64,000 nt of DNA from Liopterus haemorrhoidalis (Eukaryota; Arthropoda; Insecta; Coleoptera; Dytiscidae), in assembly GCA_963971575.1 (NCBI GenBank), contig OZ020611.1:246102654-246166653 (forward strand), in the 5' to 3' direction. The notes beneath the pieces were generated by a model. It was not told the DNA's origin and ran no database searches. It saw nothing but the letters and a program-made list of their open reading frames with translations. Shown piece by piece: positions 47,345-56,715 of the stretch. The stretch's first letter is position 1; each line of letters starts with the position of its first letter. The position numbers and the translations under genes were made by a program.

Positions 47345-47511
47345 ATAAATTACAGAAAACCTATGGGTAATAGAATAATTCTGTTTTCATATTTGTTTTC
47401 AGCGTATCAAAATACATCTGTAATACCTAAAAATTACCATTTCACAAATAGTGTGTTTGTCAGTGTAATTATTTTACACTTTTGTAAAGTAATATAGAAT
47501 TTACTATTTTC

Positions 47512-48430
47512 TTTTTAGGGTTTTGTAGGTATGACCAAAAAACCCTTATACCGTCATTTTGTCGTCTGTCTGTCTGTCTGTCTGTTCGGTAAAAATTGTA
47601 GCCAAACGGCTAAACCTAGAGAGTTGAAATTTGGCATGCTTATACAACTCTTTGACACGCACATAGGAAAAAATACTAAAACATCTAAAAAACATACCTC
47701 CCTAAAAATATAAACAAATATGTCCTCATCGAAAACAAAAATATTTTTTTTAAATTCTGAGTAGGGTATCAAATGAAAGCCCTTAGTACGTGAATTAACG
47801 ATCAAATTTTCATTTTTGCAAAATAAATTATTTTGATGCGATTTTGGCCAAAATTGTGCAAAAAAAATTTTGTCCCACACCCTGTAGCCCAGATGGTTTA
47901 AACTAAAAATCTAAAAAAATTCTAAGTAATGTATATTGGTGTGAACCGAAATAGTACAACAGGAATTTTTGATCAGATTATGTTTTCGGAAAATAACACA
48001 TTTTTTTTGGTTTTTGGTTCACAAAGTTCAAAATTTATACCAATGTAAGACACTCACATGCAAAGCGTGCGATGGCGTAATGGGTTAGAGCACTGCTAAA
48101 ATGAGCTGGAAAACGAAGGGTTTCGTGTTCGAGTACGGAGTGAATTTTATTTTTTCTGTTTTTTTTTTGCATTTTTATTATGTTGAAATTATTTTGTCAA
48201 AATTCTAGTTATATTTTGACAAATGTTGTATTTAATTTTTAAGAGCGTAAATTTAATAACCAGTCTTATTATATGATTAACAGACCATAAATTATTTTAA
48301 AAATATCGTTCATTTTGCCGTGATTACTACAAAGTAAAATTTGTCCTATACACTCAGCATGCCGCCCTCACTTATTATATACCTGCGAAAGCCTGCAATG
48401 TGTGAAATTTCACACTTCACATCAATTTTT
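47512..48430 (+). mobile_element. Helentron-like family A, full-length copy
   Basis: 5' repeat AGGGTTTTGTAGGTAT (47517-47532), GTCT run (47562-47586), body, tRNA-like cassette type 1, 3' repeat ATACCTGCGAAAGCCT (48379-48394, 13 of 16 complementary), and hairpin GTGTGAAATTTCACAC (48400-48415). This is the clearest copy for defining the family. Confidence 0.85.
48062..48142 (+). other. tRNA-like cassette, type 1, inside family A
   Basis: TGGCGTAATGGGTTAGAGC (A-box-like) followed by GGGTTTCGTGTTCGAG (B-box-like, one change). Same cassette as 1043-1120. Confidence 0.6.
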
Positions 48431-48639
48431 TAATATTTGAATCCCTACTAAATATTTTTTGGGATAAGTATTAAAAATAACTGATTTTGAGTATGCGGCT
48501 AGCTGGAAGCATTATTAAGAGTTGGCAACACTGCTTGCAGCACTCTGGCATCAGCGCTTCAAATATTTATTTCTCATTATAAAATCGTAAATACGTCCCA
48601 AATATTAATAAAGCCGCAGATTAAATGCAAATTCAGATG

Positions 48640-48960
48640 AAAAATACATGAGGTCGAACCCCTCTGTCAAATGAATAATGTGCTCGGTGCTCGGGTGGAG
48701 TGGAGTGTGGTGTGTGGTGTGGTGCAGTGTCGTGTTACCGCACACCCCGACCCCGACTGTTTCCTAATTTCAAATAGCTGGATATGTAATTTCAGATACA
48801 CATCTCCGGGACTTTATTTATTACGGCCCGTGAGTGACATTTTGCATTTATAATTGTGTCAGAGATATTCATCACGGCCATAACTAAACTATTAATTACG
48901 GCCCCTGCTCTCGTAAATTTGGATGGTGGATTCATTGAAAAGGGGGTATCACAATATAAA
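48640..48960. other. GC-rich low-repeat island
   Basis: GGTGTGGTGTGG repeats near 48710, then three TTACGGCCC-type words (48820, 48895 and a variant). No coding signal. 48960-49150 shows nothing. Confidence 0.3.
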
Positions 48961-49152
48961 AATAATGAGATTTTTTAAATCATGTACTAAATAAAAATTT
49001 TAAAAATTATGTGATATATGAAATTTCAAACATTCGAAAATTTCGTAGATATAACGAGTGACAAAGTTTTTTTGGTATCCGAGGTAACGTGGACGACACC
49101 TGTCTCAGATAAAGGAAAACTCAGATAACGCGATTATATGTATATAACTGTA

Positions 49153-50045
49153 CGAGGTGTGTAAATTAAGTAACCGGACTGGCAACATAGCGTTTGATCT
49201 GGCAATATTTGGGACGCGGGACTTGGAGGGGCAGTGGATGAACATGTGATACTTAAACCACTCGTACTGAAGAGTACGAGTTTGAACTCGCTAAAGTAAT
49301 TTTTTTGTCCGTAGCGATTTTTTTCATGAAACAGTTTTTTCTAGTTCTTTCTAAAAATGAGTGACATTCATTTCTAGCAATGATGTGCTATCAGGTTTTA
49401 CTTCAGACTTGGACACATTGCAACGGAAACTTTTGCAAAACTTTGGTCTACGGAGACAGTGTTTTGTCATAGACCCAATATTTTTGGTAGTTTAAAGAAT
49501 TTTCAGAAGGAAGAGAGTTGATTGAAGATGAATCACGCAGCGGAAGGCCTTCATCTTCAAGAACCGATGAAAATGTCGACAGAATCCGAGATCTTGTGCG
49601 TTCAGATCGTCGGTTGACAGTCAGAATGATCGGGGAAGAGTTGAATTTGATTCACATTACCGTTCATCAGATTTTGACAATGCACCTTGTCACACTACAA
49701 TTTCAATAAACGAGTTTTTGGCCAGTAAAAACATTCGTGTGGCTCCTCAGCCTCCTTATTCGCCTGATTTGATCCTTGTGACTTTTTCCTCTTCCCAGGA
49801 TTGAAAAATAACCTCAAGGGAAGTCATTTTGGGACACTCGAAAACATTCAAACGTCCGTAACCGACCAGCTGAAAGGTATTCCAGTATCCGAGTTCCAGT
49901 ACTGCTATGAGGATTGGAAGAACCATCTCCAGCGCTGTGTAGCTTCCCAAGGAAGTTATTTTGAGGGAGACAATATTGAATTGTAATTCAATTCGAATAA
50001 AATAAATTTTAAAAATCAATCCGTTTACTTAATTTACACACCTCA
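49153..50045 (+). mobile_element. mariner-type element, deleted, TA target duplication
   Basis: CGAGGTGTGTAAATTAAGTAA at the left is answered by TTACTTAATTTACACACCTCA at the right; TA flanks at 49151-49152 and 50046-50047. 893 bp, shorter than a full mariner (about 1.3 kb). Same family as 37492-38010. Confidence 0.85.
49357..49986 (+). pseudogene. mariner (Mos1-like) transposase, broken and internally deleted
   Basis: N-terminal HTH remains in pieces with an early stop after MSDIHF, then IEDESRSGRPSSSRTDENVD and RRLTVRMIGEELNLIHITVH in one frame (49518-49709). The catalytic middle is gone. The C-terminus LKNNLKGSHFGTLENIQTSV through RCVASQGSYFEGDN to the stop at 49986 is intact. Confidence 0.85.
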
Positions 50046-50139
50046 TATATTTTGGTACAGAATAAAAAGTTCTCATTTATAATGTAAGTAACTACGTCTC
50101 ACACAGAATACAGCATCCTCTTAGCACTTATTTTTATAC

Positions 50140-50660
50140 ACGTGTTGCCATGGTAACTGTAGCATGGTATTTCTGTTATGTATTTGAAGTGAGTTGGGTG
50201 GATGTTTTGTGCTGTAACCAAGCAACACCTGTACCTGGCGGGACAACTTCCCTCTCGCTAATCGATAAGTTAATTCGCCAACCCTTTAAACTCACCCACA
50301 CTCTATTCTCCAGTCTAAAAACTCTCTTCTCCGTCAGCGCTGCGTGGACCGTAGACAGAGGGTCTGTGACGTGCCTTTGTTTATGTTTGCTCGTGTTTCA
50401 GTGCCACAAAGTGGCGGAGAAAGTGAGCTGTGAGCTGCACAAAGCTCTCTCCCTCGCGATATTCTTTCAATAAAGGACAATGGCCACGGACACAGGGATA
50501 GGGAGACAGCGATTGTTATACGATATACGCACGTAGTTATAGAGAGAGGTTGCAGTGGGAGAGGACGTTGAAAGACGCTAATTATAGCGAATGCAACGAA
50601 CCCCAGCTTCTAGGAAGAGACGCGCCCAGCGACGTCTAGCCAGTGTGTACACAACTAAAC
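50140..50660. other. GC-rich low-repeat block
   Basis: Non-repetitive, moderately GC-rich. Plus-strand frame 50150-50473 is open for 107 codons and contains a TTTCAG at 50396-50401 before CHKVAEKVSCELHKALS, but no family is recognised. Could hold an unrecognised exon or regulatory DNA. Confidence 0.3.
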
Positions 50661-50796
50661 CATTAACAGAATAATCCCACTATTCTAAACTAAAATTATT
50701 ACACTTCAATGATACTGTGTTGGTTAGAATCAAAGAATAATATAGACAAAAGGGATCATTTATAATGTTTTCTGTAATATTCTGCAATATAAATCA

Positions 50797-52032
50797 TGTT
50801 CATTTTCATTTGCAACATAGAAAAAACCATATTTACTAGCAAAATCAAAATATTTTATTGAAAATACAAATAAAAATAAATAAATAAATAAATAACTAAT
50901 AAAAACTTATAATAAATGTTCAAAAGTTTATCCGTTTACTTGCATACAAAATGTTAAGTGATCATAAAAATGATACAAAACATTCAGCAAATGCTCTTGA
51001 GGTATATTGTTGGATGCTTGAACAATTTTGTCTTGCAGTTCAGCAACATCCCTAAGTTCTCCATTATATACTTTGGCCTTTAAATATTCCTAATAAAAAA
51101 AATCATCGGGTGCCAAATCCGGAGATCTCGCTGGCCAATTCATCGACCCTCCTCTTCCAATCCAGCTATTTGGGAAAGTTCTATGTAAATATTCTTTAAC
51201 TATTCTAGAATAATGGACTTGTGCGCCATCATGTTGAAACCATACTTGTCCATTAATATTCAGGTTTCGCAACGCAGGTAATATTTGGTTTTGCAAAAGG
51301 GCTAGATATTTTGCGGCATTAAGGTTACCGTCAATAAAAAAAGGCCCTATAATATTGGTTCCTATTATCCCTGCCCAAACATTTAATTTTTGCGGCCTTT
51401 GAGTTCAGGAGGAATGAAATAAATGTAAATTTTCTCGACTCCAGTACCTAAAATTTTGTCTGTGCACTTCACCATTTAGAGTAAACGTTGCTTCATCAGT
51501 AAATAAAATTCTTTGAAGCATTGTTGGGTCGGAATTAATTTTTTCAAACATTGCAAAACAAAAATTCATACGTACTGCTGCGTCCCTTTCTAACAATTCT
51601 TGATGATTTTGAAATTTATATGATCGAAACTTTTCTTTTTTTAAGAAGTTAAAAACAGATCCAATACTGACACCAACGGTTTGTGCAATTGATCTTAAAG
51701 TATTTTGATTGTTTTCTTCCACTTGTAATAATATTTCCAACTGCTTCTCTTCTGTAAGCACGTGGGACGTTGTTCTTTTTTTATTATGTTTTGACTTAAG
51801 ACATCCTTCGCGATGAAATTTATTAACTAGTATTGAAATCGTAGAGGGATTTGTTACTGGCCGATCCGGATAAGTTGCACTAAATAAGCAACTTCTCTTA
51901 ACCTGATTTGGGAGTTATACCAAGTTACGATCATTATTTTTTCTTCGTCTGTATACATGTTGATTAATTTTTAAATCAGCAATAAGCAAAAGTATACACA
52001 GTAATTATCTAAGTTGCAAATGAAAATGAACA
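50797..52032 (-). mobile_element. mariner-type (DD41D-like) element, near full length
   Basis: TGTTCATTTTCATTTGCAAC at 50797-50816 and its exact complement at 52013-52032 form 20-bp terminal inverted repeats. About 1.24 kb, close to full element length. It ends 337 bp before the pico exon acceptor. Confidence 0.85.
50928..51958 (-). pseudogene. mariner-type transposase with frameshifts and a nonsense codon
   Basis: Starts MYTDEEKIMIV at 51958, with a frameshift near 51890. HTH and catalytic parts follow: LFTDEATFTLNGEVHRQNF (first Asp), WFQHDGAQVHYSRIV (second) and WPARSPDLAPDDFFY (third), 41 residues between the last two. A frame change occurs near 51405 and a TAG replaces the expected codon after DDFFY. 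The C-terminus YDHLTFCMQVNG ends at 50928. All three catalytic Asp are still encoded, so decay is recent. Confidence 0.85.
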
Positions 52033-52369
52033 CAATTTATTTTGCTGTCAAAAACTGTATCCATGGTAATGATTAATGGATTAATGATCCATGGTAACTG
52101 TATTCACTGTATTATCCTTTTATATATTTAACGTTAACGTTGTGAACGTTATATTCAACTTTCTTGGATTTAAAATGCCGTAGCGAATACAGATCGAGTA
52201 TTTGCAGATATCGCCTTGTAATCACCTGAAACGTGTAGAAACAATTACAGCCTCTAATTTTATTAACATAGATGGTCGAGTTTTTAACAAACTGAATTGT
52301 CCTTTGTCATATTAAACATATGCCTAACTTTTTCCGTTTTTGTGATACTAATGTATTTTTTCTTTTCAG
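52033..52369 (+). other. pico intron sequence upstream of the RA-PH exon
   Basis: AT-rich intron end. A TGTATTTTTTCTTTTCAG acceptor closes it at 52369. No other feature. Confidence 0.8.
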
Positions 52370-54498
52370 GGTCTGGACAGCGTGAGTTCAACAGGTGTCC
52401 TCCGCACCTTAACCTCAGATATAACAGCCCCTCGCATCGACAGTTACCGTTTCTCAATGGCCAACCTAGAGGACTCTCAGGATGTCGACCTGGACGCAAT
52501 CCTCGGCGAACTATGCGCTCTTGAAACCCAATATGACCGCGAAATCCAAGCACAACAAAGCAAACGCGCGAGCGGGAGCGATCAAAAGACCAACCACCAA
52601 AGTAGAACTCACACAAGATGTTCGAGTGAAGGCGGAAATGGAAGGGGCCTTAAACTGGACCCTGGGGAAAGCGATTCTCTTATGGGAGGGGGAAAAGATA
52701 GAACTGATTCACCGGACAATGACAGCGCTTTCAGTGACACAGTTTCGATGTTGTCTAGCGAAAGTTCAGCAAGTAGTGGAGCTAGTGCTGTCAAAAGTCA
52801 TCACCTACAACTACAACTTGGGGGTGGGGATACTGCTGGAAGAGCTAAAGCAGAGAAAATACGCATGGCACTTGAAAAAATGCGAGAAGCTAGCGTTAAG
52901 AAACTTTTTATAAAAGCTTTTACCGTTGATGGTTCAACTAAAAGTTTGTTGGTTGATGAAAAAATGGCTTGTGGGTATGTAACACGTCTTTTAGCTGATA
53001 AAAACCATGTCCAAATGGATCCTAAATGGGCTATTGTCGAACATATACCAGATCTATATATGGAAAGAGCTTACGAAGACCATGAATTATTGGTTGACAA
53101 CCTAATGTTATGGACTCGTGATTCGAAGAATAAACTTTTGTTTGTAGAAAGACCAGAAAGGACGCAATTGTTTTCACAACCAGAACGATTTTTACTTGGA
53201 ACTTCCCTTACTGACACCCTTGAACATGATGAACATTCTCGATCGATGTTGCTGGAAGAATTTTTTTCTAATCAAGTACAAGTTCCACAGGTCGAAGGTC
53301 CATTGTACCTTAAAAGTGACAGCAAAAAAGGTTGGAAGAAATACCAATTCGTGCTTCGTGCATCCGGACTTTATTATTTCCCAAAGGAGAAGTTAAAAAC
53401 TCCACGAGATCTTGTCTGTTTGGCTAAATTCGATGTGAATCAAGTATACTATGGAGTTGGGTGGAGGAAAAAATTTAAAGCCCCCACAGACCATTGTTTT
53501 GCTATAAAACACCCAGTAATGCAGGAAGCTAAATCATGTAAATACATCAAATTTTTATGTGCAGAAGATTCAGCTTCTTTGGAAAGATGGATGGTTGGAA
53601 TGAGAGTGGCTAAATTTGGAAGACAACTCATGGATAACTATAGGTTGCTTATAGATGAATTGGCACAGGAAGATTTAGATAAATTAGCCCACGCAAGGTC
53701 CTGTTCTGTAAGCAGTATCGCTATCCAAACTCCTGGAATTGGTTCTGTGGTTTCTACACCTGGAACTGGGAGTGATATAAGTGGAGGTAGACACTCCAGA
53801 GCTTCTAGTTCTTCAAGTTCAGGTTGTATGAGTGATGGAGCACCTTCTTCTTGTGAAAATGCTTTTGATTCTGAATTTCCAATGGGTACCATCAAAAGAA
53901 AACCATCAATGAAACCAAGTTTACCCCTGACGAGTATTACGCGACAACTTAAAGAAGTTGGAGAAACTAGAGATGCTGACGAAATCCCTAGCAGTCCAAA
54001 TAGTCCTAGTTATACAAGCAGTGGGACTTTAACTCGTAGACACAGTCGACGTAAAAGTGGACACTCTGATGATAATAGTAGCAATTCAAGCACACTTAAG
54101 AGGCAGTATAAGAATAGGGGTAGTGCTGATTCATTGCGCAGCGGTGGGAGTACACCAGTTCGGGAATCTCCGGCTGCCAGTCCGTTACAAACCCCCATGC
54201 CTTCGTGTATGACGGATTCTATAACCTCGCTGCCTCCTTTGCCGGATAGTTCCGGGGAGATCTCTGAGACGGATAGTGCGTATCCGTTACCTCCGCCGCC
54301 GCCAGAGATGTTTAGGTCTACGTTGAGTTTGGATTCGTTACCACCACCTCCACCCCCAGGAGAATTACCTCCGAGTTGTGATCTTACAGGGTCGCAATTA
54401 TCGCTTATGTCATTGCCCCCACCACCCCCAGCGCCTGCATCGCCGGCCAATTCTGATACTATTAGGAGGAGGACTAAACAGATGGTTAGCCCAGACAG
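52370..54498 (+). CDS. pico: MRL-family adaptor (pico / lamellipodin / RIAM / MIG-10), internal exon with RA and PH domains
   Basis: MRL proteins link Ras-family GTPases and phosphoinositides at the membrane to Ena/VASP-driven actin assembly and integrin activation. The exon starts after a pyrimidine-rich acceptor (AG at 52368-52369) and ends at a consensus CAG|GTAGGT donor (GT at 54499-54500). It is open throughout in one frame, 709 codons plus 2 nt. Counting from codon 52382: an acidic leader with MANLEDSQDVDLDAILGEL (about 26-44), a Ser-rich linker, a short helix (AEKIRMALEKMREASVKKLF) leading into the RA domain (about 171-262), a PH domain (about 304-415) from VEGPLYLKSDSKKGWKKY to the conserved Trp of WMVGMRVAKFG, then Ser-rich sequence and LPPPPPP/LPPPPPA runs (about 635-690). 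The MRL order RA-PH-polyproline makes the family assignment strong. The first codons (GLDSVSSTG) look coding, so translation probably begins in an upstream exon; the ATG at 52457 is an alternative. RA, PH and polyproline all sit in one uninterrupted exon. Confidence 0.95.
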
Positions 54499-54668
54499 GT
54501 AGGTTTAACAATTTTTTCAAAATAATTTACACTCAGAGCTAATCAATTACAGAAATATTAGCTCCCGGTAGAAGACGCGCGATGCAATTTAGACTATGGT
54601 TTCAGTTGGGATTATCATTAAGACAGTTTCGGAACTTGTATATTACATCTAAAAACTTATTCACACAA

Positions 54669-55651
54669 AAATTGATGTGAAGTGTGAATTTTCACACTTT
54701 TCAGGGTTTCGCAGGTATTTAGTAAGTGAATGATGATTATTTGGGATGCCAAAACAAATTTTATTTTAAAATATTTTTTTGTTAATTTTAATTCGAATGC
54801 CTAATACCATTATTTGGGTTTCTAAATATTTGCAGTATTTTTTTTTTTTTATATAGCAAGGTTTATTAATATTTTGAAAATTGCGTCTATGGCTTCCATT
54901 GGTTGTTTAAGTAATAAACTCTGCCCCTCTGATTTCGTATACATTCAAACATAGAATTAAATTATAATTTAAACACTTCCCACTGGTTATTAAATTTACG
55001 CTTTTAAAAATTAAATGCAACATTTACCAAATAAACTATAACTAGAATTTTGACAAAATAATTTAAACAAAATAAAAATGCAAAAAAAAAAACAGAAGAA
55101 ATAAAATTGACGGGAATCGAACAGTGGTTTGCAACTTACGAAGCGAGAACGTTACCACTGGACTACGGACGATCACTCGTTTACTGTGTTAAATAGCGGA
55201 TTAAATATTGTACATATGTTAGTTAAAAACACAAAAAATGCGTTGTTTTCCGAAAACATAATCTGATCAAAAATTTCTGTTGTACTATACCGGTTCATAC
55301 AAATGTACATTACTTAGAATTTTTTCAGATTTTTAGTTTATATTATCTGGGCTACAGGGTGTGGGACAAAATAAAAATTGCACAATTTTGGCAAAAATCG
55401 CGTCAAAATAATTTATTTTGCAAAAATAAAATTTTGATCGTTAATCCACGTACTAAGGGCTTTCATTTGATACCCTACACAGAATTTTAAAAAAATATTT
55501 TTTTTTCGATGAGCAGATATTTGTCTATATTTTTAGGGGGATATGTTTTTTAGATGTTTTAGTATTTTTCCTATGTACGGGTTAAAAAGTTGTATAAGCA
55601 TGCCAAAGTTCAACTCTTTAAGTTTAGCCGTTTGCCTACAATTTTTACCGA

Positions 55652-55690
<39 letters not shown>

Positions 55691-55757
55691 AACAGACAGA
55701 CAGACGACAAAATGACGGTATAAGGGTTTTTTGGTCATACCTACAAAACCCTAAAAA
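54669..55757 (-). mobile_element. Helentron-like family A, full-length copy inside the pico intron
   Basis: 3' hairpin GTGTGAATTTTCACAC and TCAGGGTTTCGCAGGTAT at left, tRNA-like cassette type 3, body, (GACA)n run at 55654-55706 and 5' end GGTCATACCTACAAAACCC at right. Read opposite to pico. Similar in length and landmarks to 47512-48430. Confidence 0.85.
55109..55176 (-). other. tRNA-like cassette, type 3, inside family A copy in pico intron
   Basis: On the minus strand CGTAGTCCAGTGGTAACG (A-box) is followed by CTGTTCGATTCCCGT (B-box). This is the best-preserved cassette. It sits at the same element position as types 1 and 2 but is unrelated to them outside the two boxes. Confidence 0.7.
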
Positions 55758-55799
55758 TGATTTTGTGTATATGAATTCTAATTTAATGTATTTTTTCAG

Positions 55800-56715
55800 G
55801 ACTCCAACGCAAGGGCTATCACCAGACGCGACACCAACTCACTCCCGTCTCAACACCCCGTGTTTCAGTCCACCCCCTCTACACGGGGACTCAAACTGCA
55901 GTACACCCACCCAGCTCAGTCCACCACAGTGCTACAGTCCAGTACAGCCTGCTCATCCCACCGCTGCAACCACATGTTACCCCCCATCAGCACTGAACGG
56001 TCATCAGGTCACCGGTCCCCCAGCGTACATCAACCCCCCGCCATACAGGCAGACCGCTACATTACCCCCCAACGCCTTCAACGGAACCGGAGCGCTGAGA
56101 TCTTCACTGCGACAAAGTGGCAACTCCTTACCGAGATCCAGTGTTCCATATTTAAGCGAGATGACTCGTGGTTCACCACAACCTATTCGTAAGGTTAATT
56201 TTGATGTTCCCCCACCGACAAGTCCGAAAAAGACGAAGAAAATAAGCTTTGTCCTACCGGAAAATACCCCTCCAGCGCTTCCCAAGAAACCAACACCACC
56301 TAAAAGGGCAGACAGCACCAGACTGACTAGTCCCAAGAAATTAGCCAACTCTACAGCTGCTCCCCCAACAGATTTCTTAAAAGATTTACAAAGAGTGATG
56401 AGGAAAAAATGGCAGGTTGCACAGAAATGTAAATTAGAACCAAGCACAACTCCTCATGAGGTGTTAGGATTCAGGGACCCCCCTCCCCCTGTGGCGGACT
56501 ACAGAGAGACTAATGTCAGCAACTGGGTCCAAGAACATTACGGATATAACAATCTCTACGAGAATGTTTATCGGACAAGTACTGGAGAAACGGTAGTTGA
56601 ATATGCAACGAGTCCTGTTCATTTAAGCTCAAGGCCGGTTTCTGTGAGTAAAAGACCGCCTCCTCCACCTCCTAAGAGGAGTGAAACTACCCACCTCAGT
56701 ACCAAGACGCATTGA
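55800..56715 (+). CDS. pico: pico / lamellipodin homologue, terminal coding exon
   Basis: This exon starts after a TTTTTTCAG acceptor (AG at 55798-55799). Its first G completes the Arg codon left as AG by the upstream exon, and the frame continues for 304 codons to TGA at 56713-56715. The protein is rich in Pro, Ser and Lys: PPLHGDSN near the start, PKKTKKISFVLPENTPPALP in the middle, a helical basic block DFLKDLQRVMRKKWQVAQKC, then RDPPPPV and KRPPPPPPK near the end, fitting SH3 or EVH1/profilin ligands. No canonical FPPPP is present in the visible part; LPPPP-type sites stand in. NLYENVY contains a YxN SH2-type motif, a candidate tyrosine phosphorylation site by analogy with lamellipodin. 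The same frame is open upstream to an ATG at 55543, but that part is transposon sequence inside the intron and is not taken as coding. Confidence 0.93.

Larger units (their letters stand above)
54499..55799 (+). other. pico intron between the two visible coding exons
   Basis: A GT...AG intron of 1301 bp. About 84% of it (54669-55757) is one family A Helentron-like element. Only about 170 bp at the 5' end and 42 bp at the 3' end are not element sequence. The branch point and pyrimidine tract must lie in the short 3' remainder or in the element end itself. Confidence 0.9.

Noticed and set aside
50150..50473. 107-codon frame as a host exon
   Set aside because: No domain and no clear donor; left as an unassigned GC-rich block.
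52382..52384. Start codon at 52382
   Set aside because: The codon is GTG, and the exon is open and coding-like back to the acceptor at 52370, so this is not a start.
55109..55176. Functional tRNA gene
   Set aside because: A and B boxes are good, but it is embedded in a mobile element and a full cloverleaf was not verified.
55543..55799. Upstream 85 codons of the 390-codon frame as part of pico
   Set aside because: This is family A transposon sequence upstream of a consensus splice acceptor; kept only as a finding.
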